DNA of 64,000 nt from Xanthomonas maliensis (lineage in GTDB: Bacteria; Pseudomonadota; Gammaproteobacteria; Xanthomonadales; Xanthomonadaceae): the NCBI RefSeq assembly GCF_009192945.1, contig NZ_NSET01000004.1:62001-126000 (forward strand), in the 5' to 3' direction. Under the pieces are notes generated by a model. It saw only the letters and a program-made list of their open reading frames with translations. It did no database searches and was not told where the DNA came from. Position 1 is the first letter of the stretch. Each line of letters starts with the position of its first letter. This document shows positions 46,501 to 54,168 of this stretch, in pieces. The position numbers were made by a program, and so were the translations under genes.

Positions 46501-47513
46501 CCGACTTCGCCGAGCAGATGCGGCACATCGGCCAGGCGGGCGTGATCCCAGTTGGTTTCGATGAAGGCGACGAAGTGTTCGCGCGCCGAACCGAAGTTGG
46601 CGATGGCCTCCTGTGCCAGCACGTCGACCGTGCGGCGCACTTCCGAGGCGTTGGCGCTGCCGCTGCCGCTGCCGTCATCGCTGGCGCTGACCTCCGCGCC
46701 GAGGCTGGCGACCTGGTCGTCCAGCGAGGCGTCCACGTACAGCAACGCGCCGGCGATATCCAGCAGCACGCCTTCGTCCATGCGGTCCTGGCCATCGACC
46801 ACGCGGGCCAGCGCGTCGCGCTGCTGGATCACCACGTTGCGGGCCACGCCCAAACCCATCATGCCCAAGGTGTCGGCGACGCTGCCGAGATCCTTGACCT
46901 GGCTCTGCAACTCGGCGATGTCGCCGCCCGTGCGCAAGTGCAGATCCAGCGCATCCTTGACGCGCAGCAATTCTTCCTTGACCGCGCTACCGACGGTGTC
47001 GAGCAGTTCACGATTGCGCCCGCTCAAGCTGCCGCGGGCGTGCTCCAGTTCGGCCTGGGTGGCTTCGCCGGCCTGCGGGTCGATCGCAAACAGCACGCTC
47101 TCGCTCAACCCGGGTTGGCCGCGGGTGGCGCGAATCTCGTTGAGCAGCGGCAGCAGCACGATCGGGATGTCGCGGTGGCCGTTCTGCAAGCGCTCCAGGT
47201 AATCCGGCAGCAGCACCGTACCGCGCATCAACATCGCGCAGGCTTCGTCGCGATCGGCGACCTCGCCGTCCTGTACGGCCTTGGCCAACAGTTCCAGTTC
47301 CTCGGCCACCATCGCCGGGGCATACAGTTCGACCATGCGCAAGGTGCCCTGCACCTGGTGCAGGTAACCGGCGCAGAACCGCATCCGGCTGGTGTCGGAC
47401 GGTTCCTCGGCGAAGTATTCGATCTCGTTGCGCGCCTGGCGCAAGGTCTCGTCCAGCTCCGGCTTCACCCAGCCCAGCGCGGCATGGCTCATCGCATCGC
47501 GAAGCGCGCTCAT
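40527..47513 (-). CDS. chpA: ChpA, multi-HPt hybrid CheA-type kinase of the type IV pilus pathway
   Basis: A 2328-residue histidine kinase. The start at 47513 has AGGGGG upstream. At least four phosphotransfer sites are visible: YLHQVQGTLRM (His52), VFHTLKGSGRL (about 781), AVHTMSGAFAM (His938) and DLHTLKGGARM (His1604), plus a degenerate one near VPHLLGEVGGALR. Between 938 and 1604 is a long Ala/Asp/Glu/Val-rich linker (about 43,000-44,350). The CheA dimer and ATPase parts follow (LEHMLRNSVAHGLE, VADDGAGLD, LAGRGVGMDVVRN), then a CheW-like domain and a receiver with Asp2254 in LLDIEMPRMDGY. It should phosphorylate PilG and PilH and control twitching. Confidence 0.95.
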   Translation of the reverse strand: MSALRDAMSHAALGWVKPELDETLRQARNEIEYFAEEPSDTSRMRFCAGYLHQVQGTLRMVELYAPAMVAEELELLAKAVQDGEVADRDEACAMLMRGTVLLPDYLERLQNGHRDIPIVLLPLLNEIRATRGQPGLSESVLFAIDPQAGEATQAELEHARGSLSGRNRELLDTVGSAVKEELLRVKDALDLHLRTGGDIAELQSQVKDLGSVADTLGMMGLGVARNVVIQQRDALARVVDGQDRMDEGVLLDIAGALLYVDASLDDQVASLGAEVSASDDGSGSGSANASEVRRTVDVLAQEAIANFGSAREHFVAFIETNWDHARLADVPHLLGEVGGALRILELPQAADYLEGVRRYVDLELIGKQRVPSGRQLDTLADAMASLEYYLEALRERRPGREEILDITRNSLETLRYWPLPASEPSELPVGSAAPGVPLDASVAAPVAAAPAPSSPELLPAANDAAPPLEWANQTLHEAPFAASAVQDVGAAASDSVFSFDPVAAEETASGQAHVPFTIAPLDLSGDGGQAPGSWQLETSEQPGSVASTFDPVSAEQGASLPTEAAQVSYTVDLSALERDDDSVPVDAQQIAEPPPQDATVTAVDDAPGALDAPAATPAPRFDLADAFSPPEPQDPFVEPSTETPSAPVSDAAPAAPRVQEAVVNKIELDADSAAFLQQLDAAVAQFDVDRLSSTPASSADTGAVAAPTPAAPAVATHTPAAVEPAASVFGGFADAEIDDDIREVFLEEFDEELVNLGQLLPVWRAAPHSQDNLRPIRRVFHTLKGSGRLVGAAALGEFSWKIESMLNRVLDNTRPASPAVVTMVELAYEVLPQFNAALREQGQIQADVIAIQTVADRIAAGEDAYYVATPQDTATDVGAVAPVDTGVAATAGTPASVDSVLREILEAEVATHLETVHAWLQAAQVAPQPASEELLRAVHTMSGAFAMTDVPEITLVTTPAESYVKRLLAAAATPSNEGVDALAAMAAAIATTVSALRADAPLIPSFAPLTARLRVLVDSLPEAQWPPEAFLEELEDAETDTALHDAEPTVELTGAQDLSQYLDTAALPPAAEAPIVVDELATAEAEVAPEHALHNDSAHATPSEETLAQPWREHADAAQGIADDAHVQGEQAEFIGAPPTDEVSAQPHVQTPAEADEAEAPHAVADGADQQVTDAIAVEDEQAHVVDAVPADVSADAAQLTDVPVAPIHVPADADTADVVAVDAVAHAQAHDAVEYTAADTEPAVAVDELAEAEATLGQEQSLGEPVASSLSDEDALQLQTPSDSVVDADDQRAAVEAVDQPVAETDAETETASAETALLDQAGHPFEAMPDHAADAQQPTSEQEHVHGDMLDAAAPTEHDVAAAAPEATTIAPEPVAETEQSDPVEPSQPDAETVASLPMQADVQANDASADAPLAPPHDASVPEATIESVQAFEMAQVSERVDETADAPAETDPLLSADVAELGAPESVPADVQAAQEETHVATSAELPVAVEAEASVAADAPAVDGDDAHAVTADESVHVEPEALSAPVEEASAMSDATGNDASAALDVGPLNFDQLDGELVDIFVEEGRDLLDHCDGLIARMREVPEDRDVLNGLQRDLHTLKGGARMAGINAIGDLGHAIESLLEAVAANRTDIDRDDVRLFERGFDRLHQLLTRTGMHRAVAMPTDLVEAFETRTRGRDAAAPTAADVRAIAKVSVEPAPLSAPIPLEGQADEDFLPRVQQEQVRVRADLLDRLVNHAGEVAIYRSRLEQQLGAFRGAMGELDRTNARLRDQLRRLDLETEAQIVARYQREQDQGDRTFDPLELDRFSTLQQLSRALNESAADLGGLQGVLEDLSRQYDGLLQQQSRVSSELQDGLMRARMVPFDGLVPRLRRVVRQAGTDTGKQVHLVLEGTQGELDRNVLDRMVAPLEHMLRNSVAHGLETPEQRRAAGKPEEGSIAIRLRREGSEIVLEVADDGAGLDREAIRRRGEQRGLIEPDQALTDTELDALIFASGFSTSDQVSQLAGRGVGMDVVRNEVRQLGGSVDIHSVRGQGVTFTLRLPQTLAVTQAVFVRIGETTFAVPVASVSGIGRISRARYESGEGGYHYAGEEYVLHDLGSLVGQAAAGAEGQAQVPLLLVRAGDLRAAVAIDQVLGNREIVVKPVGLQIASVPGIYGATITGDGRVVVILDVAPLVRRYLAQPAGPTQTTQAESQRHVPLVMVVDDSLTMRKVTSRVLERHNLDVTTARDGVEALELLEERVPDLMLLDIEMPRMDGYELATAMRADPRFKAVPIVMITSRSGEKHRQRAFEIGVQRYLGKPYQELDLMRNVYDLLGIARVRE

Positions 47514-47623
47514 TGCAGCCCCCTGACAAGGACCGAACGGCCGCCTTGGCGGCAGTGGGCCCATTCCTGCATCGACGTAACACTACGCGCCATCTGAAGA
47601 TCCTTTCCCGTTCCGCGTCGTGG

Positions 47624-49660
47624 TCACGCCGGCAGTTTGAAGTCGGCGACGGAACGGCGCAGATCGGCAGCGAGCTGCGCCAGGTTGCCGATCGATTCGG
47701 CCGTCTGTTCCGCACCCTGCGATGTCTGGCTGGTGATCTGTCGGATCACGCCCATGGTCTGTGTGATATCTGTCGCCGCGGCCGACTGCTGGTGCGCGGC
47801 GATGGAGATGTTCTTAATCAGGTTATTCAAGGCGTTGGACACGCGCTCGATTTCGGTCAGCGCGGTGCCGGCGTCCTCGGCCAGGCGCGCACCGGACACC
47901 ACTTCGGAGGTGGTCTGCTCCATCGAGCTGACCGCTTCGTTGGTATCGGCCTGAATGGTCTGCACCAGACCTTCGATCCGGCGGGTCGCGTTGGAGGTGC
48001 GTTCTGCCAGGCGCTGCACTTCGTCGGCCACGACCGCGAAACCGCGACCGGCCTCGCCTGCCGACGCCGCCTGCACCGCGGCGTTGAGCGCCAGGATGTT
48101 GGTCTGTTCGGAAATGTCGTTGATCAGTTCCACGATCGAGCCGATTTCCTGCGAAGACTCACCCAGCCGCTTGATGCGCTTGGAGGTCTCCTGGATCTGG
48201 TCGCGAATCTGGTCCATGCCCTGGATCGTCTCGCGCACCACGCCGGCACCCTCGGCGGCGATGACCACCGAGCGCTGCGCCACTTCGGCCGACTCGGTGG
48301 AGTTGCGCGACACCTGTTCGATGCTGGCGGCGATTTCGCTGATGCGCTCGGAGGCGGTGGTGATCTGGTTGGCCTGCTGGCCGGCCGCTTCGGCCAGCTG
48401 CATCGCGGTGGCCTGGGTCTCCTGGGTCGACACGGCGACCTTGGCCGAGGTGTCGTTGATCGTGGTCACCAGGTGGCGCAGCTCGTCCACTGCGTAGTTG
48501 ATTGCGTCGGCGATCGCGCCGGTCATGTCCTCGGTCACCGACGCCTTGACGGTCAGGTCGCCCTCACCGAGCGAGCTGATTTCGTCCAGCAGCCGCATGA
48601 TCGCTTGCTGGTTGCGGCTATTGAATTCCACCTGCGCCTGGTAGCGCACGTCTTGTTCGCGCGAGCGTGCACGCACCGAGCTCCAGACGAAGCCGACGAT
48701 AGCCAGCAACGACAGCAGGCCCGACACCACGCCGACCCAGAAGTTCGGGAAGATGCGGGTGTCGCGTACCGAGCCGAACGCCGAAAAGGCATCGAACAGC
48801 TTCTTGCTGTCGTCGAGCATCTTGCCCGAGCCGGCGGTCAGTGCGGCCGCCGAGGACTGCGCGGCGAACAGGCTGCGCGAGGTGGCCAGGATGGCGTCGA
48901 CGTCCTTCTTCATCGTCGCCCATTGCGCCTGCGACTGCTCCAGCGCCGACAACGCGGCCGGGTTGCGGACCGCGGCGATGCCGAGTTCCTCGTTACCGGC
49001 GCGCAGGCCTTCCAGCATCTGCGTGAACACCACCGAGTCGCGCGCCAGCGCGTCACCGGAGGCGGCGGCATTGTCTTCGCCGGCGCGGATTTCGGTCACC
49101 CGCCGCGCCATGGTTCCGGCAACCACGACCTGCTGCAAGGTGTTGTAGATCTGCGAGGCCGGCGCGCCGCTGACGGTCATCGCGCGCACCACCTCGTTCA
49201 ACTGCGCCTGCAGCTGCGGCACGTTGCCGGAGAAACGCTCGGCGTTGCCTGCGAGCGCCAGCACCGCCTGTTCGCTGGCGATGACCTGATCGGCATTCTT
49301 GCCCAACGGCACCCAGGTCGCCTTGAGCTGCGCCAGCGGGCTGGACACCGTGCCTTCCCGGCTGTAACGGTTGTCGAGTTCGTTGACCGTGGCATCGATG
49401 CGCGCCTTGGTCTCCTTGAACGCGGCGAAGGCCTTGGCGTCGCCGGAGACCGCTTCGCGGCCCTGGTTGGCCAACTGCTGCGACAGCACCTGCAAGTCGG
49501 CCGCACCGGTACTGGCGCCAGCCAGGCGGCTGCCCTGCCAGGTGGCCACACCGGTGTTGGCACCGAACAGGATCATCGACAGGACCAGCAGGCCAAGCCA
49601 GAAGCTGGTGCTGACGCTGCCGAGCTTGTTGGTCTTGCGGGCGTCCGGGGCGGTACTCAT
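47624..49660 (-). CDS. pilJ: PilJ, methyl-accepting receptor of the pilus chemosensory system
   Basis: A 678-residue inner-membrane chemoreceptor. Transmembrane segments are near 19-40 (FWLGLLVLSMILFGANTG) and 305-325 (FWVGVVSGLLSLLAIVGFVW). Between them lies a periplasmic part with PilJ-type repeats. HAMP and the signalling domain follow, with the hairpin tip EQTNILALNAAVQAASAGEAGRGFAVVADEV. That tip has AAVQAAS where most receptors read AAIEAAR, a mark of PilJ. It is followed by chpA with a 110-nt gap and no pilK methyltransferase between them. Confidence 0.93.
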   Translation of the reverse strand: MSTAPDARKTNKLGSVSTSFWLGLLVLSMILFGANTGVATWQGSRLAGASTGAADLQVLSQQLANQGREAVSGDAKAFAAFKETKARIDATVNELDNRYSREGTVSSPLAQLKATWVPLGKNADQVIASEQAVLALAGNAERFSGNVPQLQAQLNEVVRAMTVSGAPASQIYNTLQQVVVAGTMARRVTEIRAGEDNAAASGDALARDSVVFTQMLEGLRAGNEELGIAAVRNPAALSALEQSQAQWATMKKDVDAILATSRSLFAAQSSAAALTAGSGKMLDDSKKLFDAFSAFGSVRDTRIFPNFWVGVVSGLLSLLAIVGFVWSSVRARSREQDVRYQAQVEFNSRNQQAIMRLLDEISSLGEGDLTVKASVTEDMTGAIADAINYAVDELRHLVTTINDTSAKVAVSTQETQATAMQLAEAAGQQANQITTASERISEIAASIEQVSRNSTESAEVAQRSVVIAAEGAGVVRETIQGMDQIRDQIQETSKRIKRLGESSQEIGSIVELINDISEQTNILALNAAVQAASAGEAGRGFAVVADEVQRLAERTSNATRRIEGLVQTIQADTNEAVSSMEQTTSEVVSGARLAEDAGTALTEIERVSNALNNLIKNISIAAHQQSAAATDITQTMGVIRQITSQTSQGAEQTAESIGNLAQLAADLRRSVADFKLPA

Positions 49661-49699
49661 GGTTCGACCTCGATCTGTATGACGTGACGCGACTGCGGC

Positions 49700-50230
49700 T
49701 TATGCCGCGGCCTGCCGGAATTCAGGAGTGCGCGACAGCAATGCCAGGGAGAACACACCCCAGTCCTGCGTCTCGTTGCGAAAGGCACGATCGATGAAAT
49801 GGGCATAGCGGCCTTGCGCCAGCTCGCCCGGCTCGACAGCCTGGGCCTGCTCGAAGCTGCGCTGGCCATAAAGCTCGTCGATGGTCAGGGCGACGTCGCC
49901 ACCGCTCTGCCGCATGATCAGCACGCGCTGGCCTTCTTGCAGCACCGTGCGACGCCCTTCCAGGAACTGCTTGAGGTCGATCACCGGAAACAGGTTGCCG
50001 CGCAGATTGCCCACGCCCAACAACCAGGGCTGTGCGCCCGGCACCGGGGTGATCGAGGGGATCGGCACGATTTCGGCCACCTCGCGGAAGTCCGACACCA
50101 ACCGGCGCGTCCCCACGCGATAGCCGACGCCACGCCAGATGTCGGTGGAGAACTGCCGCTCCGGCAACGGCGTGGCATGCGCCAAGCTGCGACGTTCGTA
50201 ATCATCGAGGATATCGAAGGGCGAACGCAT
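49700..50230 (-). CDS. pilI: PilI, CheW-like coupling protein
   Basis: A 176-residue cytoplasmic CheW-domain protein linking PilJ to ChpA. MRSPFDILDDYERRSLAH is followed by the CheW fold with WRGVGYRVGTRRLVSDFREVAEIV, PWLLGVGNLRGNLFPVIDLKQFL and RVLIMRQSGGDVALTIDELYGQRSF, typical of PilI. Its start overlaps the pilH stop by one base (TGATG), showing coupled translation. Confidence 0.92.
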   Translation of the reverse strand: MRSPFDILDDYERRSLAHATPLPERQFSTDIWRGVGYRVGTRRLVSDFREVAEIVPIPSITPVPGAQPWLLGVGNLRGNLFPVIDLKQFLEGRRTVLQEGQRVLIMRQSGGDVALTIDELYGQRSFEQAQAVEPGELAQGRYAHFIDRAFRNETQDWGVFSLALLSRTPEFRQAAA

Positions 50231-50592
50231 CAGCGCACCAACTGTTTGATGCGGGCGAGCAGGTCGTCTTCGCGCGGCGGCTTGACGACGTAGTCGCTGG
50301 CCCCCTGCCGCAGTCCCCAGGCGCGGTCCGTTTCCATCCCCTTGGTGCTGACCAGCAACACCGGGATGTCCTTGGTCGCCTGGTCGCGCGCAAGCGCACG
50401 CGTGGCCTGGAAGCCACTCATGCCGGGCAGCACCACGTCCATCAGCACCAGATCGGGGGACTGGCTACGCACCAGTTCCAACCCCTCTTCAGCGTTGTCG
50501 GCGGCGACAACCGTATGGCCAGCCTTCTCCAGCCATTGACTGAAGACCGCCCGGTCGGTGGGCGAATCCTCGATCAACACAATTCGAGCCAT
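50230..50592 (-). CDS. pilH: PilH, single-domain response regulator
   Basis: A 120-residue stand-alone receiver. Acid pocket IEDS (Glu8, Asp9), phospho-acceptor Asp52 in LVLMDVVLPGMSGF, Thr/Ser switch in VSTKG and Lys104 in YVVKPP are all present. It has no output domain. In the Pil-Chp pathway PilH opposes PilG, affecting pilus retraction and acting as a phosphate sink (family knowledge). It is 17 nt downstream of pilG and overlaps pilI. Confidence 0.92.
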   Translation of the reverse strand: MARIVLIEDSPTDRAVFSQWLEKAGHTVVAADNAEEGLELVRSQSPDLVLMDVVLPGMSGFQATRALARDQATKDIPVLLVSTKGMETDRAWGLRQGASDYVVKPPREDDLLARIKQLVR

Positions 50593-50609
50593 GTTGCCTT
50601 TCCCCCTGG

Positions 50610-51011
50610 TCAGGCGTTGACGTACGTACGGATCGCGCTCAGTAGCTCTTCACGGGTGAATGGCTTGGTCAAATATTGCTCGGAGCCGACGATGCGGCCA
50701 CGCGCCTTGTCGAACAGGCCATCCTTGGAAGACAACATGATGACCGGCGTCGACTTGAAGAGCTGGTTGCCCTTGATCAACGCACAGGTCTGGTACCCAT
50801 CCAGACGCGGCATCATGATGTCCACGAAAATGATCTGAGGCTGCTGGTCGGCGATCTTGGCCAGTGCCTCGAATCCATCGGTCGCTGTCACCACCTCACA
50901 GCCTTCGCGCTTGAGCAGCGTTTCGGCGGTGCGGCGGATGGTCTTCGAATCGTCGATGACCATCACCTTCAGTCCTGCGAGTTCCCCACCCGCAGCCATG
51001 TTTTCAGTCAT
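50610..51011 (-). CDS. pilG: PilG, single-domain response regulator
   Basis: A 133-residue receiver that drives pilus extension. Asp20-Asp21 in VMVIDDSKTIRRTAE, Asp64 in IIFVDIMMPRLDGYQ, SS switch in IMLSSKDG and Lys116 in YLTKPFTREEL are intact. SKTIRRTAETLLKREGCEVVTA is very close to PilG of other gammaproteobacteria. The ATG at 51011 has GGGGA about nine nt upstream, and a good promoter lies 60-90 nt upstream. First gene of the pil-chp operon; the in-frame extension to 51197 would cross the promoter. Confidence 0.95.
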   Translation of the reverse strand: MTENMAAGGELAGLKVMVIDDSKTIRRTAETLLKREGCEVVTATDGFEALAKIADQQPQIIFVDIMMPRLDGYQTCALIKGNQLFKSTPVIMLSSKDGLFDKARGRIVGSEQYLTKPFTREELLSAIRTYVNA

Positions 51012-51069
51012 GCAAATATCCCCGAGCGCGCGACGCTTCATCCCTCCGACGTCGCTACGAAACTGCATG

Positions 51070-51098
51070 TATATCCCAAGACCCGCGTAGACTGTCAA
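51070..51098 (-). promoter_or_regulatory. Sigma-70-type promoter of the pilG operon
   Basis: On the minus strand TTGACA (51098-51093) is followed after exactly 17 nt by GATATA (51075-51070). The -35 is a perfect match and the -10 matches four of six. It points at pilG, whose ATG is 59 nt downstream, and lies in the region shared with the divergent gshB. Confidence 0.75.
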
Positions 51099-51247
51099 GG
51101 GTGCATTGCCGGGGCCCCGCCAGGCGGGCGTTCCGACCGCGCCAGGGAGCGTTTCGCCAGGTCTGCCGCGCATTCCGCGACCTCCCCGGCGCGCCATCGC
51201 CCACCGCTTGACGTTACCATCGGCAGCCGGTTCGAAAGGTTTAGCCC

Positions 51248-52198
51248 ATGTCGCTCGACGTCGTCGTGGTGATGGATCCCATCGCTGCCATCAAGATCGC
51301 CAAAGACACCACCTTCGCCATGCTGCTGGAAGCCCAGCGCCGTGGCCACCGTCTGCACTACGTCCGCCCCGGCGGGCTGAGTCTGCGCGACGGGCGGGCG
51401 GTGGCGCAGGTGGCACCGCTGAACGTGCGCGACGACAGCGCCGGCTGGTTCACCCTGGGCAGCTTCGCCGAACTGGCGTTTGGCCGCGGCCAGGTGGTGC
51501 TGATGCGCAAGGACCCGCCGGTCGATGCCGAATTCATCTACGACACCCAGGTCCTGGCCGTGGCCCAGCGCGCCGGTGCGCAGGTGATCAACGACCCGCA
51601 GGGTCTGCGCGACTACAACGAGAAACTGGCCGCCCTGCTGTTTCCGCAGTGCTGCCCGCCGACCCTGGTCAGCCGCGACCCTGCCGCATTGAAGGCCTTC
51701 GTACTGGAACACGGCCAGGCGGTGCTCAAGCCACTGGACGGCATGGGCGGACGCTCGATCTTCCGCAGCGGCACCGGGGATCCCAACCTCAATGTGATCC
51801 TGGAGACCCTGACCGATGGCGGCCGCCGCCTGAGCCTGGCCCAGCGCTTCATTCCCGATATCACTGCCGGCGACAAGCGCATCCTGCTGGTGGATGGCAC
51901 GCCGGTGGACTACTGCCTGGCACGCATCCCGCAGGGGGACGAGTTCCGCGGCAACCTGGCGGCCGGTGGACGCGGCGAAGGCCGCCCCTTGTCCGAGCGT
52001 GATCGCTGGATCGCCGCCCAGGTCGGCCCGGAAATGCGCCGGCGCGGCATGCGCTTCGTCGGCCTGGACGTGATCGGCGACTACCTGACCGAGGTCAACG
52101 TCACCAGCCCCACCTGCGTGCGTGAACTGGACGCACAGTTCGGCCTGAATATCGCCGGGCTGCTGTTCGACGCGATCGAGGCCGGCGCACCGCAATGA
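51248..52198 (+). CDS. gshB: Glutathione synthetase
   Basis: A 316-residue cytoplasmic ATP-grasp ligase that joins gamma-glutamylcysteine and glycine. MSLDVVVVMDPIAAIKIAKDTTFAMLLEAQRRG and the early LRKDPP-type loop (LMRKDPPVDAEFIYDT) are GshB signatures. ATP and Mg sites include QAVLKPLDGMGGRSIFR, NLAAGGRGEG and the ending GLDVIGDYLTEVNVTSPTC. Length is normal. Its stop overlaps the tonB-like start as ATGA, a linkage seen in several gammaproteobacteria. Confidence 0.95.
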   Translation: MSLDVVVVMDPIAAIKIAKDTTFAMLLEAQRRGHRLHYVRPGGLSLRDGRAVAQVAPLNVRDDSAGWFTLGSFAELAFGRGQVVLMRKDPPVDAEFIYDTQVLAVAQRAGAQVINDPQGLRDYNEKLAALLFPQCCPPTLVSRDPAALKAFVLEHGQAVLKPLDGMGGRSIFRSGTGDPNLNVILETLTDGGRRLSLAQRFIPDITAGDKRILLVDGTPVDYCLARIPQGDEFRGNLAAGGRGEGRPLSERDRWIAAQVGPEMRRRGMRFVGLDVIGDYLTEVNVTSPTCVRELDAQFGLNIAGLLFDAIEAGAPQ

Positions 52199-53073
52199 GC
52201 ACGGCCGCGGCCCTGCCCTCGCCGGTGGCGGAGGAACGTCGGCGCCTGGGCATCACGCTGGCGCTGTCGTTGCTGGTGCATGGCGCACTGATCCTGGGCG
52301 TGGGCTTCGCGGTCAGCGACGAGGCGCCGCTGGTGCCGACCCTGGATGTGATCTTCAGCCAGACCAGCACGCCGCTGACGCCCAAGCAGGCCGACTTCCT
52401 GGCCCAGGCCAACCAGCAGGGCGGCGGCGACCACGACACCGCGCAGCGCCCGCGCGACAGCCAGCCGGGCGTGGTTCCGCAGGACCGCAATGGGCTCGCG
52501 CCGCAGGCCCAGCGCGCCACCAGCGTACAGGCACCCGCCCCGACCCAGACCCGGGTGGTGTCCAGCCGCCGCGGCGAGCAGTCGGTGCCGACCCCGCAAC
52601 TCAACCCGCAGACCGATCCATTGTCCCCAGCCGACGCGCAACGGGTGCAACGCGATGCCGAAATGGCCCGCCTGGCCGCAGAAGTGCACCTGCGGTCTGA
52701 ACAGTACGCCAAGCGGCCCAATCGCAAGTTCGTCTCTGCCAGTACCCGCGAGTACGTCTATGCCAACTACCTGCGCGCCTGGGTCGACCGCGCCGAGCGG
52801 GTCGGCAACCTCAACTATCCCGACGAAGCGCGCCGACGCCGGCTCGGCGGCAAGGTGGTGATCACGGTGGGCGTGCGCCGCGACGGCAGCGTGGAGAGCA
52901 GTCGCGTGCTGATCTCCAGCGGTACGCCGGTGCTCGACGCGGCCGCGTTGCGCGTGGTGCAACTGGCACAACCGTTCCCGCCATTGCCCCGCACCAAGGA
53001 CGACGTCGATATCCTGCAGGTCACCCGCACCTGGCTGTTCCTGCCCGGCGGCGAATTGCACGACGACCGCTGA
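52195..53073 (+). CDS. TonB-like energy transducer
   Basis: A 292-residue protein with a cytoplasmic leader, one membrane segment (LGITLALSLLVHGALILGVGFAV, about 18-40), a Gln/Pro-rich periplasmic spacer, and a TonB C-terminal domain. That domain contains YPDEARRRRLGGKVVITVGVRRDGSVESSRVLISSG and AALRVVQLAQPFPPLP. It would pass proton-motive energy, with ExbB-ExbD, to outer-membrane receptors such as the two in this window, though several TonB copies are usual in Xanthomonas. The SLLVHG sequence carries the histidine conserved in TonB anchors. Translationally coupled to gshB. Confidence 0.9.
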   Translation: MSTAAALPSPVAEERRRLGITLALSLLVHGALILGVGFAVSDEAPLVPTLDVIFSQTSTPLTPKQADFLAQANQQGGGDHDTAQRPRDSQPGVVPQDRNGLAPQAQRATSVQAPAPTQTRVVSSRRGEQSVPTPQLNPQTDPLSPADAQRVQRDAEMARLAAEVHLRSEQYAKRPNRKFVSASTREYVYANYLRAWVDRAERVGNLNYPDEARRRRLGGKVVITVGVRRDGSVESSRVLISSGTPVLDAAALRVVQLAQPFPPLPRTKDDVDILQVTRTWLFLPGGELHDDR

Positions 53074-53113
53074 GCGATCCGTCGGACACGCCGATGACGG
53101 CGTTGGCGCCCGC

Positions 53114-53830
53114 TCAATTGCCGGCAGCGGCTTTGGCCGCGCGCGCCGCCTGTTGTTCGACCAGGGTCAACGCCACGTTGTCGCGCAGATAGGCTGGCTC
53201 GACACGCTCGGGCGCCATGCCTTCGCCGCGCTGCAGCGCCGGCCCCGCCAAGGCCAGCAGGTCGGCGGCATGCGGCAACGCCGCTGCATCGACGCTCGCC
53301 AAGCGACCAGCCAGGCGTTGCTGCAATACACCGTCGACCGCGGCGAAGCCGGTGCCCACGCCGATCCACGGCGCCGCCGCGTCCGGCACCACCACCTGGT
53401 CCGGCGCACAGATGACTTCGCCGGCCAACGGTTCCAGGGTGTCGCCGCGTCGCGCATACGCGCCGAGGTAGACCTCGCCCATGCGGGCATCGATGCAGGC
53501 CAGTACCTGGCGCGCCTCCGGCGGCGCGCGCAGGGCCAGCACCTGCAGGGTGGAGATCGCGATCACCGGCCGATCCAGGGCCAACGCAATCCCTTGCGCC
53601 AAGCCGATCGCCAGGCGGACGCCGGTGAAGGCACCAGGGCCGCGCCCAACCGCGACCGCGTCCAGCTGGCGCCGCGACAGTCCCGCCTCGGCGAGCAATT
53701 GCTCGGCCCACGGCAATGCCAGTTCGGCGTGCCGACGCGGCGCCAGTTCAAAGCGCTCAAGCACCCGACCATCCACCTGAACGGCGACAGAGCAGGCCTC
53801 GGTGGAAGTTTCGAAGGCGAGCAGGTTCAT
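53114..53830 (-). CDS. tsaB: tRNA threonylcarbamoyladenosine biosynthesis protein TsaB
   Basis: A 238-residue cytoplasmic ASKHA-fold protein that partners TsaD and TsaE in making t6A37 in tRNA. MNLLAFETSTEACSVAVQ, HAELALPWAEQLLAEAGL and VAVGRGPGAFTGVRLAIGLAQGIALALDRP are hallmark TsaB segments, and ACIDARMGEVYLGAY follows. It converges with the tonB-like gene; the stops are 40 nt apart with no strong hairpin. An intergenic stretch of 338 nt separates it from the helicase gene upstream. Confidence 0.95.
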   Translation of the reverse strand: MNLLAFETSTEACSVAVQVDGRVLERFELAPRRHAELALPWAEQLLAEAGLSRRQLDAVAVGRGPGAFTGVRLAIGLAQGIALALDRPVIAISTLQVLALRAPPEARQVLACIDARMGEVYLGAYARRGDTLEPLAGEVICAPDQVVVPDAAAPWIGVGTGFAAVDGVLQQRLAGRLASVDAAALPHAADLLALAGPALQRGEGMAPERVEPAYLRDNVALTLVEQQAARAAKAAAGN

Positions 53831-54168
53831 GGGAATGCCGGGACCCGGGAATCGGGACCTGGGACCCGAAACGGCGAGAGCCCTGAGAGTGTGAGGATGT
53901 GCAGTTGCATGCGGAGCGCCGGATGCGGGAGTGGGCGGATTTTAATGCATCAGCCGGGCGGGCGGCGGCGCGCCGCAATCGCGGCGCGCCGGGAGCGGCC
54001 TGCTGCTGTTGGCGCAGTGGGCCTGTCCTGACGCTGCGATACGCGCATCGGCAATGGGAGATCAGATGCGCAACCGTGCAGGTGCGTTGCGGGTGCGCAG
54101 GCCTCCTGTCCATTCGCCTCCCGGCCACAACCGTCGCATCGACGATGCGTCTACCGCCCTCGCCCGCG
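53831..54168. other. Intergenic region upstream of tsaB with a perfect hairpin
   Basis: A 338-nt stretch without a gene. GGCGCGCCGC (53967-53976) pairs fully with GCGGCGCGCC (53981-53990) over a 4-nt loop, 178 nt after the helicase stop. It may end that transcript, though no T run follows closely. Close to tsaB are short repeats of GGGACC and GGGAATC (53838-53868). Confidence 0.5.

Noticed and set aside
39825-47597. Open frame of 2590 codons on the + strand opposite chpA and chpB
   Set aside because: It is a mirror of GC-rich, biased codons in chpA; it has no ribosome site, no domain and a His/Arg/Gln-rich composition typical of antisense frames.
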